Assembly (NCBI GenBank): GCA_008080565.1
Contig: VIKE01000017.1
Coordinates: 62,001-126,000 of the forward strand
Reading direction: 5' to 3'
Source: Rhodocyclaceae bacterium
GTDB lineage: Bacteria; Pseudomonadota; Gammaproteobacteria; Burkholderiales; Rhodocyclaceae
DNA: 64,000 nt
In this document: piece by piece, positions 1 to 8,864 of the stretch
Numbering within the stretch: the first letter of the stretch is position 1
How the letters are laid out: each line of letters starts with the position of its first letter
Translations under genes and position numbers: made by a program
Notes under the pieces: generated by a model
The model's input: only the letters and a program-made list of their open reading frames with translations
Told to the model about the DNA's origin: nothing
Database searches by the model: none

Positions 1-1
1 G

Positions 2-262
2 GAAACCCTGGCGATCAGCCTGCCGGCTGTGGTCACCACCGATCTGCGCTTGAACGAGCCGCGCTACGCGACCCTACCCAACATTATGAAGGCCAAGAAG
101 AAACCGTTCGACACTGTCAAGCCGGCCGACCTCGGCGTCGACGTGGGCCCGCGGCTGATCACGCTGAAGGTCGTCGAACCGGCCAAGCGCTTGGCCGGCG
201 TCCTGGTCGCCGATGTCGCCGAACTGGTAAACAAACTTAAGACTGAAGCGAAGGTGATCTAA
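2..262 (+). CDS. etfB: Electron transfer flavoprotein beta subunit, C-terminal part
   Basis: The window opens inside this gene; the frame is open from base 2 and ends in TAA at 260-262. The visible 86 residues carry the family signature [20 protein letters not shown], the conserved EtfB C-terminal region that holds the AMP-binding subunit against EtfA. EtfB pairs with EtfA to pass electrons from acyl-CoA and related dehydrogenases to the quinone pool through ETF-quinone oxidoreductase. The stop is immediately followed by the etfA ATG with no gap, so the two are translated from one message. The N-terminus lies outside the window. Confidence 0.95.
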   Translation, partial: ETLAISLPAVVTTDLRLNEPRYATLPNIMKAKKKPFDTVKPADLGVDVGPRLITLKVVEPAKRLAGVLVADVAELVNKLKTEAKVI

Positions 263-1207
263 ATGACTATCCTCGTCATCGCCGAACACGATCACGGCAG
301 CCTCAAGGCCGCCACCCTCAACACCGTCGCTGCCGCGCAGAAGATCGGTGGCGAAATCCACCTGCTGGTCGCCGGAAGTGCCTGCTCGGCAGCCGCCCAG
401 CAAGCCGCGACGCTGCAAGGCGTGGCTAAGGTCAAGGTGGTCGACGCCGGACACTACGTTGGCCAGACTGCTGAGAACCTCACTGCTCTGGTTGTCGACT
501 TGGTGAAAAATGCGGCTACCGGCTACTGCCATGTGCTGGCCCCGGCCACCACCTTCGGCAAGAACCTGTTGCCGCGGGTAGCAGCGTTACTCGATGTCGC
601 ACAGATTTCCGAGATCGTCGGCGTCGAAGCGGCCGACACCTTCGTCCGGCCGATCTACGCTGGCAATGCGCTGGCTACGGTCCAGAGCATCGACCCTGTC
701 AAGGTCATCACCGTGCGCACGACCGCCTTCGACGCGGTGGACGCCGGCAACAACGCCGAAATCGAGACGAACGTCGCAGCGGCCGACACTGCCCAGTGCG
801 CGCTGATTAACCGTGAACTCACCAAGTCCGCCCGTCCCGAACTCGGCGCCGCCAAGATCATCGTTTCTGGCGGCCGCGGCCTGGGGAGTGGCGAGGCCTA
901 TCACCAGCTGTTGGATCCGCTTGCTGACAAGCTCGGGGCCGCGCTTGGCGCCAGCCGCGCCGCGGTCGATGCCGGCTTCGTGCCCAACGATTACCAGGTC
1001 GGCCAGACCGGCAAGGTTGTTGCGCCTCAGCTCTACATCGCGGTCGGTATTTCGGGCGCGATCCAGCACTTGGCAGGGATGAAGGATTCGAAGGTGATCG
1101 TCGCGATCAACAAGGATCCCGATGCGCCGATCTTCCAGGTTGCCGACTACGGCCTGGTCGGCGATCTATTTGAGGCAGTGCCGCAGCTGGCTGTGGCCCT
1201 ATCGTGA
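263..1207 (+). CDS. etfA: Electron transfer flavoprotein alpha subunit
   Basis: A 314-residue protein of normal family length. The C-terminal FAD domain shows SGGRGLGSG (about residue 203), then [20 protein letters not shown] and the run [20 protein letters not shown], the usual flavin-binding signature. It forms the FAD-carrying half of the soluble ETF heterodimer with EtfB, linking beta-oxidation and aromatic-acid degradation to respiration. It starts directly after the etfB stop. Nothing is missing. The following 168 bases hold no gene, and base composition becomes richer in AT beyond them. Confidence 0.96.
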   Translation: MTILVIAEHDHGSLKAATLNTVAAAQKIGGEIHLLVAGSACSAAAQQAATLQGVAKVKVVDAGHYVGQTAENLTALVVDLVKNAATGYCHVLAPATTFGKNLLPRVAALLDVAQISEIVGVEAADTFVRPIYAGNALATVQSIDPVKVITVRTTAFDAVDAGNNAEIETNVAAADTAQCALINRELTKSARPELGAAKIIVSGGRGLGSGEAYHQLLDPLADKLGAALGASRAAVDAGFVPNDYQVGQTGKVVAPQLYIAVGISGAIQHLAGMKDSKVIVAINKDPDAPIFQVADYGLVGDLFEAVPQLAVALS

Positions 1208-1375
1208 TTTTCTGTTCGTATGCGGGCCATAGTTGAGTTTGCTATGCGCCCCTGGACGTGATGTAGGGTTAAACAGGAAGACTTCCTCTCAAATTCTGCT
1301 GGTCAGTAAATCCGCAGATAAATCGAGGAAGATCAGATTGGGATTAAGGTTCGTCGATATTCACGAGGTTTAGAA

Positions 1376-1972
1376 ATGATGATTAATACAATCAAAGATA
1401 AGGCTTTTGTTTCCCGGAAAACGATTCATGTGCGAGAGATAACTTGCGTAGCCTACCAGCGTACTGATGGCCTTATAGATATAGAGGGAACGCTGGTGGA
1501 TACCAAGCCCGAAGGGATATTTCTTCAGGAGCGTGGTGGCATTGGACCTGATGAACCGGTACATGAAATGACGTTGAGATTAACTGTCGACCGGGGTTTG
1601 CAGATTCACGATGTCGTGGCGGAAACGGTTCATAGCCCATTTTCCATTTGCGGTGCAATCACTGAACACTACAAATTACTACTGATCGGCCAGCAGATAG
1701 GCCCAGGTTTCATTAAGAGCGCAAAACGTAATTTTCGCGGAACGTCAGGGTGTACTCACTTGACTGAATTGTTGCCGTCAATTTCAACCACCGCGTTTCA
1801 AGCACTCTGGGGCGAGCCTGCGAACGTTGATGGGAGTGAACTACGTGCAGATGAGAGCAGCAAATTGCCCTTCGATGGTTGTCATGCGTTGCGCTCAGAC
1901 GGTGTTATTGTGAAAATGTATTATCCAGAAGCATATTCTAATGAACAGGCTGAATCACACGACCCCGCTTGA
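1376..1972 (+). CDS. DUF2889 family protein
   Basis: A 198-residue soluble protein. Residues 125-133 read GCTHLTELL, the hallmark of DUF2889, and the upstream half (LRLTVDRGLQIHDVVAETVHS, then FSICG) fits the same family, whose members tend to lie near aromatic-compound or acyl-CoA degradation genes. Its biochemical function is unknown. The Cys and His of GCTH suggest a metal or cofactor site, which is inference. The gene is noticeably richer in A and T than etfA and marks the start of the unusual segment that runs to about 9.0 kb, so it may have been acquired by transfer. No signal peptide is seen. Confidence 0.75.
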   Translation: MMINTIKDKAFVSRKTIHVREITCVAYQRTDGLIDIEGTLVDTKPEGIFLQERGGIGPDEPVHEMTLRLTVDRGLQIHDVVAETVHSPFSICGAITEHYKLLLIGQQIGPGFIKSAKRNFRGTSGCTHLTELLPSISTTAFQALWGEPANVDGSELRADESSKLPFDGCHALRSDGVIVKMYYPEAYSNEQAESHDPA

Positions 1973-2052
1973 TGGCGACTTCAATAGTGTCCAATACGCT
2001 TGATGGTGGGTACTGTGGGTACGTATACCCCTTGGTCAGGATTGCCAGGTGC

Positions 2053-2541
2053 TTACTGTGACAACTGTGACGCTGCACTGAGTCTGAACGGAGCGAAATT
2101 AAGAAGTCTGCACCGAGCGATGACTCGGGGAACGTCTGCGGGAAGTAGACCTGTGCGGTAATCAACCAAATAGAGTGACCAGCATGGTATTGAAAACCAG
2201 TAAGCCAGATCGTCCAGAACTAGCCATCGGACGGGTCTTGCCGAGATGTGCCAAAGGGTCTCATTAGCCCCAAGCCATTGAAGAATTTCGATCTCCCTGC
2301 ACCGATTGTGATCATCGGGATCACGGGAGATGAATGGGGTGACGCCAATAATGCGTTCCGCGAGGTCTTCACCGCCACCGGCAGTGACCAAATAACGCAA
2401 CTCGGCGAGATTCCGCGTTGTGCGCCATGAACTGGAAATAACAACCTTCACGTTGGGGCATGCGCGCAAAATCTGCCACAGTAGCGGGGTGGCACTAAAC
2501 AACTCTTCCGGACGTGGTTGTAACGGGTGTAACTGACACAT
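2053..2541 (-). pseudogene. HAD-like hydrolase remnant, N-terminus lost
   Basis: The 162-residue frame resembles the small HAD domain found in Swiss-Army-Knife-type RNA repair and phage proteins: LHPLQP at its start, VVISSSWR near residue 33, and WLVLDDL further on. In intact relatives the sequence before LHP is the catalytic D-x-D-G motif; here the upstream codons read LDQYAMCQ and then reach a stop, so the nucleophile aspartates are absent. I read it as a 5'-truncated gene. From 2542 to 2784 I see no gene, only the terminator that follows at 2785. Confidence 0.55.
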
Positions 2542-2784
2542 TGCATACTGATCCAGACTCGCGGCTCAAAGACAGCTTTTCGAACAACGGTCGCTCGAAA
2601 GTTACTCACGATAACTGACGTTATCGTGAAAAACAGCCAGAGATGTTGGGCATCAGCCAATACAGTTTTGGGAGTGTCCGGGCTTCTGTGTAAACCAGCC
2701 GTTGCTCGCCTCAGTGGTGACCGGCGGCTAAGGCCGAACACCGGCAGTTGAAACGCTTCGCTGCCGCTCAAAAAAAGAAGGCAA

Positions 2785-2822
2785 AACGAAACCCGAAGCG
2801 CAAATGCGCCTCGGGTTTCGTT
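2785..2822 (-). terminator. Intrinsic terminator after the RDF-like gene
   Basis: Inverted repeat with arms AACGAAACCCGA-GCGC and GCGC-TCGGGTTTCGTT around a short AAAT loop. Read on the minus strand it is followed about seven bases later by a run of seven T. It lies 58 bases beyond the stop of the leftward gene ending at 2880 and would close that transcript. Confidence 0.8.
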
Positions 2823-2879
2823 CCTTCGTTCTCCCAGTGGATAGCAAGAAAAATGATCGAACTGGCAACGCACTGAGAT

Positions 2880-3788
2880 CTACTCTACATCACTCCCCAG
2901 TCTCACCATTCGATTTTCCAGCTTTTCCGCCAGGCTCGGCGCAGTCGATTTCTCCGAAGCTAGGACAGGGACACCCGGCACACTATTCCCCTCCGGATAA
3001 AACTCCTCAACCACCAATTCCCCTTCGTCGTCGCTTTCCTCAAACGCACCATTGGAGAACCCCTGCCGAGCAGCCGCTTCCAGCGCAACCTGATCAAACC
3101 CGGCTTCCTGGCGATCCTCCTCCAACCGTTTCGCCTCGGCCAGTGCATCCTCAACAGAAACACCGCTACGCACCGTCAGATCGACGTAATAGATCGGTGT
3201 ACCCATGCTCTGCCGAGTCGACTTCCCTCTCAGCCGCAATTCCAGCGGCAAGTACGCCAGTCGATTGCCTGAGATCGCCTGAAAGTAGGCCAGCCGCGCC
3301 GACAAGGTCCGGATGCTGTTGAACCCTGTCGTCCGAAAGACAAAATTCCCGAGCGGATCATCGTCACCGATCTGCACATTCAACCGGCCATAGGGTTTGC
3401 ATGCACCGTTCTGCGCCAGCGTACAACCTTCAGGAGAAGGACAAGGCAATGACTGAACCCCCGACTCCGTCCGTCGCTTGCAGGTTTCACCATTGCCGAC
3501 ACAGACCGGCCGACCAGTCCTACGATCAAACAGAGCATATTCAGCCCGGAAATTCAGATCGGGATCATTGAAGAGCAAGCGGATCGGAATCGAACGAATC
3601 TTACCGCCCTGCGCTTTCCGGAATCCCTCATCAAACGGATGTGGCAGCCAGCCCTCCGCACTCTGTACCTGGCTGGTAATGGTGAACTGGTCGTCTTTCT
3701 CCGGAAGACGTTTGCCGGCTTTCTCGACGACCTTGCCAATCGATATCCGTCCGAGTACCGGCGGGGTGATAACTAGACCTTTCAACAT
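2880..3788 (-). CDS. Recombination directionality factor-like protein (Gp3-like)
   Basis: About 302 residues from the ATG at 3786-3788, which has a good GAGGAA ribosome site; a longer frame exists but lacks one. The start MLKGLVITPPVLGRISIG, followed by KDDQFTITSQVQ, LLFNDPDLNFRAEYALFD and FVFRTTGFNSIRTL, matches a family common on integrative elements, related to phiC31 Gp3-type directionality factors and often listed as 'hydrolase or metal-binding protein'. Three or four cysteines in the middle (CVGNGETCK, LPCPSPEGC, ACKPYG) could bind a metal. Directionality factors turn an integrase toward excision, but those are partners of serine integrases whereas the integrase here is a tyrosine enzyme, so the role is uncertain. 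Family confidence is high, function moderate. Confidence 0.7.
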   Translation of the reverse strand: MLKGLVITPPVLGRISIGKVVEKAGKRLPEKDDQFTITSQVQSAEGWLPHPFDEGFRKAQGGKIRSIPIRLLFNDPDLNFRAEYALFDRRTGRPVCVGNGETCKRRTESGVQSLPCPSPEGCTLAQNGACKPYGRLNVQIGDDDPLGNFVFRTTGFNSIRTLSARLAYFQAISGNRLAYLPLELRLRGKSTRQSMGTPIYYVDLTVRSGVSVEDALAEAKRLEEDRQEAGFDQVALEAAARQGFSNGAFEESDDEGELVVEEFYPEGNSVPGVPVLASEKSTAPSLAEKLENRMVRLGSDVE

Positions 3789-3808
3789 GATTGTTCCTCT
3801 CAAATAAA

Positions 3809-3847
3809 AAATTCTCCCCACCGGCACCGGATGCATGTCCGGTTGCC
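3809..3847 (-). terminator. Terminator-like hairpin between exonuclease and RDF-like genes
   Basis: Arms CGGCACCGGA and TCCGGTTGCCG (one bulged base) surround a TGCATG loop. On the minus strand the stem is followed by GTGGGGAGAA and then a T-rich run. It sits between the exonuclease stop (3899) and the next start (3788), so it may end the exonuclease transcript. Confidence 0.5.
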
Positions 3848-3898
3848 GATGAGGAGTTGATGGGTTGGGTATTGCTACGTTTGCTTTTCGGGGGTGAC

Positions 3899-4906
3899 TC
3901 AAGCGAGCACAAATCGCCGCGATCCTTGGCGCTGCATTCCGTAGGTTTTGAGCAAATCCGGCTGATCAGCCAGCAGCCGCGCGGTATCGAGCACCACGCT
4001 ATCTTTCGCTTTCTTCCAGGTCACCTCGCCCGTGTCGAAGATGGCGCGTGATGCTTCGCCCATGGCCTGTTGCAGGGCTTGCTTCAACTTCGCTTCCAGC
4101 TTCTCGGTTTCAGCCAAGGTCTGTCGGACGCTGATCCAGTCGGCAAAGGTCGCTGACAAATTACGGTCGGTACTGAAGTCGACTACGATTCCCTTGTCCT
4201 GCGGGTAGAGGCAACGCAGCGCTTGTTCCGCCGATTCCGAACCATCGGCCGGTGGTGGCGTATCGGTTTCGACATAACGCCAGAACGCTGCTTCCAACTG
4301 AATCAGGCGAGCGATCAGCGCCTCATCCCGATGAATGCGATGGACCTCCAAATGCTGACCACCAAGAAGAACCGCCACATCCGCTGCAACCTTACCGGTC
4401 ACGACCAGTTGATGCTGAACCTGCAACTGAACATATTCAGGCACACCTTCTTTCCAGAGTCGACTGCCGTTGATCCCGGCGGTTTTGCATTCGAGGATCT
4501 GAACGTCCGGTGCGCCGATGACCTCCCGGTCAATATTGGCCAACATCCAATGCAGCCGAGGATCGGGATGCTGAAGGACCGCATTGATCCGACGCACGCG
4601 ATTGCCTGAACGCCTTGTGTAGTGCGCAGCCACAATCGGTTCAAGGATGTTCCCCCAGTAAGTAGGACTTTCCTCGTCGAGGGGATCTGTCTTCGGTAAC
4701 AGGCCATCCCGGCCGGTTTTTTCCAGCCAGAGTTCAAGTTGGGATTTATAGGGATTGAGACCGACAGCGGCAGCAGCATCGGAACTGCCGATACCTTGCC
4801 GGCGGACATTGAGCCAATCTTCCCGAGGCAAGGCCTTGGTGCTGACCAGCCGCAATGCCGGTCGTGTCGGTGGGGTGGGTGATAGGGGGACTGAAGGTAG
4901 TGCCAT
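3899..4906 (-). CDS. YqaJ-type (lambda exonuclease-like) viral recombinase
   Basis: A 335-residue protein with the YqaJ exonuclease fold in its first 200 residues: RRQGIGSSDAAAAVGLNPYKS, then LEPIVAAHY, then MLANIDREV followed by ILECKTAG, which supplies the acidic and lysine catalytic residues of the PD-(D/E)XK fold, and YVQLQVQHQLVVTG. Such enzymes resect double-stranded ends 5' to 3' for single-strand annealing. The last 120 residues contain a helical region (LAETEKLEAKLKQALQQAMG). The start has a GGAG site in the leader. No annealing protein of Bet or RecT type is visible beside it. Confidence 0.85.
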   Translation of the reverse strand: MALPSVPLSPTPPTRPALRLVSTKALPREDWLNVRRQGIGSSDAAAAVGLNPYKSQLELWLEKTGRDGLLPKTDPLDEESPTYWGNILEPIVAAHYTRRSGNRVRRINAVLQHPDPRLHWMLANIDREVIGAPDVQILECKTAGINGSRLWKEGVPEYVQLQVQHQLVVTGKVAADVAVLLGGQHLEVHRIHRDEALIARLIQLEAAFWRYVETDTPPPADGSESAEQALRCLYPQDKGIVVDFSTDRNLSATFADWISVRQTLAETEKLEAKLKQALQQAMGEASRAIFDTGEVTWKKAKDSVVLDTARLLADQPDLLKTYGMQRQGSRRFVLA

Positions 4907-4969
4907 GATGTTCTCCAGAATGCGGGTAGGAATGCCAGAACGGGAATCGGTTCACGATCGTCAAACGAC

Positions 4970-5002
4970 AAAAAGCCCGGTCGGCAAACACCGAACCGGG
5001 CA
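4970..5002 (-). terminator. Intrinsic terminator after the DUF932 gene
   Basis: On the minus strand GCCCGGTTCGG and CCGACCGGGC form a stem around GTGTTTG, followed at once by TTTTTG. It lies about 36 bases past the stop of the DUF932 gene. Confidence 0.8.
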
Positions 5003-5037
5003 CTCGAGGGGGAAAGGTTGAGGAAGCGAGAAGCGAA

Positions 5038-6006
5038 CTACGCCACCAGTTTTAATGCCGTATCCAGTGCGCGCTGCTTGATGGCGGCACCTTGACCGAA
5101 CCAGGCGGAGTCAAGGCGGTACTCAGGACTGCGAGCACGACGCTCGTGATCGACGTACTCGGTGACAGCATTGAGTAATCCCCAAGCCGTTCCTTTGGCT
5201 GCTTCCAGCTCGGCACCACGACCCTGGCCGTCGTAGAGCGATTGCACCTTCAACAGCGCGCGCTCGTTGGATAGATTCGACAGGTCAGAACTGTAGGTAT
5301 CGACTTCGCAGAGTACGCGGAGAAAATAGGCCATGGCCTCGTGGCTTTTGACCTTCCGTTCTGCCAGCGTTCTCATGCGATACAGGAAGCCATCCCACTG
5401 AGAGACCGCGATCCCGAGCTGTTGCTTCACCGCCTGTGCATCGAATCGGGTGTTGTGCGGTACCTTGATGGCTGAGACGGCACCATTCACGGCAATGGTC
5501 AGCGTGTTGTTGCAGACCACCCGAACCGTGGTTGGTGTCGCCGTCGTGGCCAGCGTACCGTCACAGGAAGTTGCGAGTAGCAAGTAACCCTGGACGACAT
5601 CGTTACCCTTCAACGCTGATGACTGACCGGTTCGTGCCAGTGCCCAAAACTTTTTTCCACCTTTCAACACCCCGGCGGTTTCCAGTTCATAGCCTGCAAC
5701 TTGTGTGAGGTCACGGTAGAACTCCAGAACCTCACTGGGCTGGACGACCTGGTAACGATTCGAGACGACCGATAGGGCATCCTGCGTGTCTGAGCGATAC
5801 AGAACTTTCTGATCGGTGAAGGTTTTGATGGAACCGAGCGGACCGGCTGATTCCGCCATGAATCGGACCGGGGTTTCCAGAATCTGGAAGGACATCCCGG
5901 ACTGTTCCGCCCAGACTTCGAGCGGCTGCTGCGGCATGAGTTCGTTGCCGAGGCCATGCCAGGGTGTTTCCCCGACGTACGCCATCTGTTGAACTTGGTG
6001 TGCCAT
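5038..6006 (-). CDS. DUF932 phage/plasmid-like protein
   Basis: About 322 residues from the ATG at 6004-6006, chosen over an upstream start because of the AAGGAG site just before it. MAYVGETPWHGLGNEL at the N-terminus and the middle runs LLLATSCDGTLATTATPT and RVVCNNTLTIA are typical of the DUF932/TIGR03299 family found on phages, plasmids and integrative elements. The molecular role is not established; these proteins commonly neighbour recombination and replication genes, as here. The gene is flanked by its own downstream terminator, so it may be transcribed alone or with the small gene before it. Confidence 0.85.
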   Translation of the reverse strand: MAHQVQQMAYVGETPWHGLGNELMPQQPLEVWAEQSGMSFQILETPVRFMAESAGPLGSIKTFTDQKVLYRSDTQDALSVVSNRYQVVQPSEVLEFYRDLTQVAGYELETAGVLKGGKKFWALARTGQSSALKGNDVVQGYLLLATSCDGTLATTATPTTVRVVCNNTLTIAVNGAVSAIKVPHNTRFDAQAVKQQLGIAVSQWDGFLYRMRTLAERKVKSHEAMAYFLRVLCEVDTYSSDLSNLSNERALLKVQSLYDGQGRGAELEAAKGTAWGLLNAVTEYVDHERRARSPEYRLDSAWFGQGAAIKQRALDTALKLVA

Positions 6007-6044
6007 TTGAGGCTCCTTGAAAGGTGAATGGGGATAACGGTAGG

Positions 6045-6371
6045 TCAGCGGTCGCTGAAGACGTGGCCGCAATCACCGCACTGCAGATTGCCGAGAACCT
6101 TCTCGTCGACGACATCGCCGACTTTGCCGCCGGCGATCGAACCAGCGGCACCACCGAGCAGACCTCCGAGGATCGCTCCCGCGAGACTGCCGAGCAGCAT
6201 GCCGGCAGGACCACCGACGGCACCAACGGCTGCACCGGTTTGTGCACCGGACAGAGCACCACCGGCGCCGGTTGCGGCACCACCAACTGCACCGACCGTG
6301 CTGCCGATCCTTCGGGCAGTGTGCAGACGATGGATATTGGTCGAATGGCAGACGGGACAGGTATTACGCAT
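6045..6371 (-). CDS. Small zinc-ribbon and glycine-zipper protein
   Basis: A 108-residue protein of unusual design. CPVC near residue 5 and CGDCGH near residue 98 are spaced as two halves of one zinc ribbon, and between them lies a long Gly/Ala-rich stretch (residues 22-85) with repeated small-x3-small spacing, typical of glycine zippers that pack in membranes. The two cysteine pairs at opposite ends would be brought together if the zipper forms a hairpin. Start supported by an AGGAG site. Function unknown; it lies 38 bases upstream of the DUF932 gene on the same strand, so the two may share a message. Confidence 0.7.
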   Translation of the reverse strand: MRNTCPVCHSTNIHRLHTARRIGSTVGAVGGAATGAGGALSGAQTGAAVGAVGGPAGMLLGSLAGAILGGLLGGAAGSIAGGKVGDVVDEKVLGNLQCGDCGHVFSDR

Positions 6372-6390
6372 GATTTCTTCTCCTGAAATA

Positions 6391-6429
6391 GAAAGAGCCC
6401 GCCACCTCTGTAGGTAGCGGGCTCTCTTT
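6391..6429 (-). terminator. Terminator after the DUF6387-like gene
   Basis: Arms AAAGAGAGCCCGC and GCGGGCTCTTTC close a loop of about a dozen bases. The minus-strand reading continues into a T-rich run. It is placed about 100 bases past the stop of the leftward gene ending at 6531, and the near symmetry could let it act in both directions. Confidence 0.75.
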
Positions 6430-6530
6430 GGGTGGAAACTCGATGATTGAAGGCCAGGTTGGCCTAGTCTTCAGGTTCTATATATGCAATTCAAATCCGA
6501 TCAAATGCAAAGTGATTCTGTTCTGTACGG

Positions 6531-7598
6531 TTAATCCGCTGACTTTTTTTGGCGCAGAGAAAAGAAGACTGAGATTTGTGTAAGCTCCATCGCTCTGTCG
6601 TGAGCATCCCTGACTCTTGACTCGTAATTCATCCCCTTATTTGCGTCGATGTCCGCGCTGTAGAGACAGCGACCGATGACACTCTTAGGAAACCTGATGT
6701 CAAATGCTTCTTGGAACAACCACAAATCCATGTAGGGCAAAACTTGCATCCGAGTCCAATTTATTAATGTCTCCGGCGTGACATCCTGTCGTTTGGCGGC
6801 AGGAAATTTCGCAAATTCTCTAGTTTTCGCCAGCCAATCTGAAAAAGCGCTTTTTAGCACCTCATCGTCATGAAGAAGATTGACTTTCAGCCCGAACTCA
6901 CCAGAAAAATAAGGCATTTGCATATCTACCTGCCACACTTGATAGGATTCGACGAATCGAGCCTCTGTATCCGATTCCGGCGTAAGCTCCAATCCTTCGC
7001 CCAGCTGCACACCGAACATTCCCGCCAAAGATATTTCTGACTTCCCCTTCTCCAACTTCGATAGCTCTCTATCGAAGATGCTCCTGTAGCTTCTATCTTG
7101 GAGTTTTGTCGCCGATCGATATTCATCAATCAACACCCGGTCACTAATCGGCGCGCGATGCTGCAAGTAGGACTCACGCTCAACTAACTTATTGGACCCG
7201 ACGAGAAACGGGTCAGCTCCAAACTCGTCGCGTTGGATATACCAACGCTGCATTCCATTGAAATTGCAGCTTTTCAGTTCCGGAGTTCTAGCTTGCTCTA
7301 TGCCTCCGAATTTGAAATAACCATTTTTCCTAACTGGCATTGGAGCATCAATAAGAGCCAGCACTTTACTTTGGACGTGTGCCTCCCACGCGCGATTGAT
7401 TACCGCCTGATCCCCCGAGGAAGCGTCCTTTGACTCACGCCAGCTGGCGATTTTTTCAACGTCCTGCCTTAACGCAACCCTGCGAGCCAACGCGGCCATC
7501 CAAAGCTCAATATCTCCGTTGAAATGATATTTAATCAGGTCAAACTCTTCAGGAATGGCCTGTTTCGCATTCTCGGAAGACATCCGATGCTTACCCAT
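6531..7598 (-). CDS. DUF6387-like protein coupled to the integrase
   Basis: A 355-residue protein, rather AT-rich. The start EEFDLIKYHF and IELWMAALARRVALR resemble the DUF6387 family, which is often found beside tyrosine integrases; I recognise this only by pattern. No catalytic motif, membrane segment or signal peptide is apparent. Its ATG lies inside the end of the integrase gene (the eight bases ATGGGTAA are shared), so its translation is probably coupled to that of the integrase. A role in integration control or in a cargo or defence function is possible, but nothing in the sequence decides it. Confidence 0.5.
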   Translation of the reverse strand: MGKHRMSSENAKQAIPEEFDLIKYHFNGDIELWMAALARRVALRQDVEKIASWRESKDASSGDQAVINRAWEAHVQSKVLALIDAPMPVRKNGYFKFGGIEQARTPELKSCNFNGMQRWYIQRDEFGADPFLVGSNKLVERESYLQHRAPISDRVLIDEYRSATKLQDRSYRSIFDRELSKLEKGKSEISLAGMFGVQLGEGLELTPESDTEARFVESYQVWQVDMQMPYFSGEFGLKVNLLHDDEVLKSAFSDWLAKTREFAKFPAAKRQDVTPETLINWTRMQVLPYMDLWLFQEAFDIRFPKSVIGRCLYSADIDANKGMNYESRVRDAHDRAMELTQISVFFSLRQKKSAD

Positions 7599-8844
7599 TT
7601 GAAAAATCCATAGTCACGCCATTGACTGTTTGTTTCTTACGCATTCCCTCAAGCGTAAAACTTGTCAGGAAGTCGCTCCACTTTTCCAACGCACCCCTTC
7701 GCTCGTCATAGTAGGTATGTTGATCGTAAATACCCTCAACCCCCGGCAGCTTGTGATTCAAGCACATTTCTGACACTTCACGAGGCACCCCCAGTTTTCT
7801 CAGGTGACTTTTCATCGTGCTTCGCAAGTCATGCGGCGTGAAGCGTCTTATCTTGGGTGAGTGCTGATCGATCCAGTAGTCGATAGCCTCGCGCATCGCA
7901 TCTTTCGAAACCGCAGCATCACCGTCGTAGCGAGCCATGCGTGCTCTTGATCGAGCCGGCAGAACGTAATCCGAGTTGCCTGCTACGTCGATCAAGGTTT
8001 CAAACCACTCCGCAACAGCTTTCGAGAGCGGAATATCAATTGCATTCCCCGTCTTGGTTTTGGGGATGTGCCAACGTTTCTCTTCAAGGTGCACATTGGC
8101 CTTCAAGGCGTTGTTCAGTTCAGAAATGCGGACACCTGTCGCCAAGAGAATCCGGACCGAAAGCAGGTTCTCCAGGTTCATATCGGCATTCATGAGCACC
8201 GCGATTTCGTCGTCGGTGAGCATCAATCTAGTGCGCTTCTCCGGACGCTTACCAATGATCGCTTCCAGTTGAATGCCTGCACAAGGAGACGCCACGATCA
8301 GTTTTTTGCCTGCCGCGTGTTTGAAGATGCCGCGCAAGGCACACCAAAGGGTGAACAACTCAACCCAGCCAGCCTTGACCCGCTCGATTTGTGCAACGAT
8401 ATCTGCAGGAGCAACCGACTGAACAGACATGGCACCCATGCCGTTTTCAATGCGCTTGAGATTTCTGCCATAGCTCCGCTGGGTACTCTCGGCCAGCGTA
8501 CTCAAAACCAATTCCTTGTAGTCGCGAATCAGTTCCCGAATAGTCCAATCTCGGTGACTTTTTGCCTTGCGCACTTCATCTGCCGGATTAACACCCTCAA
8601 CCAAGGCAAGGCGCTTTTTAGCTGCCATCAACCGTGCAGCTGCAAGGGACAAATCCGGGTAACGACCCAGCGTGACCTCCTGGCGCCTGCCGGCATGCCT
8701 AAATCGAAGTACCCAGACGGCAGCACCAACAGACGACAAGGTAAAGGTCAGTCCTCCGCCATCAGACTTTGCAATCGGAGCGCCTGCGCGTATCCATTTG
8801 CGAATCTGGATATCGGTCAGAAGGTTGGTTTGAATCTTGGCCAA
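7591..8844 (-). CDS. Tyrosine recombinase/integrase
   Basis: A 417-residue phage-type integrase. The N-terminal arm-binding domain (DUF4102 type) shows KSDGGGLTFTL and VTLGRYPDLSLAAAR. The catalytic domain shows the first arginine in GVRISEL, the beta-hairpin lysine in IPKTKTGNAIDI, HDLR with the second His and Arg, LNHK, and the nucleophile tyrosine in THTYYDERR. All key residues are present. The start is TTG at 8842-8844 with GAGGAG five bases upstream. The gene sits at the right edge of the accessory segment, reading inward, as is usual for an element's integrase. It is followed, with overlap, by the DUF6387-like gene. Confidence 0.92.
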   Translation of the reverse strand: MAKIQTNLLTDIQIRKWIRAGAPIAKSDGGGLTFTLSSVGAAVWVLRFRHAGRRQEVTLGRYPDLSLAAARLMAAKKRLALVEGVNPADEVRKAKSHRDWTIRELIRDYKELVLSTLAESTQRSYGRNLKRIENGMGAMSVQSVAPADIVAQIERVKAGWVELFTLWCALRGIFKHAAGKKLIVASPCAGIQLEAIIGKRPEKRTRLMLTDDEIAVLMNADMNLENLLSVRILLATGVRISELNNALKANVHLEEKRWHIPKTKTGNAIDIPLSKAVAEWFETLIDVAGNSDYVLPARSRARMARYDGDAAVSKDAMREAIDYWIDQHSPKIRRFTPHDLRSTMKSHLRKLGVPREVSEMCLNHKLPGVEGIYDQHTYYDERRGALEKWSDFLTSFTLEGMRKKQTVNGVTMDFSNG

Positions 8845-8864
8845 GGTGGCTCCTCGAAATGCCT

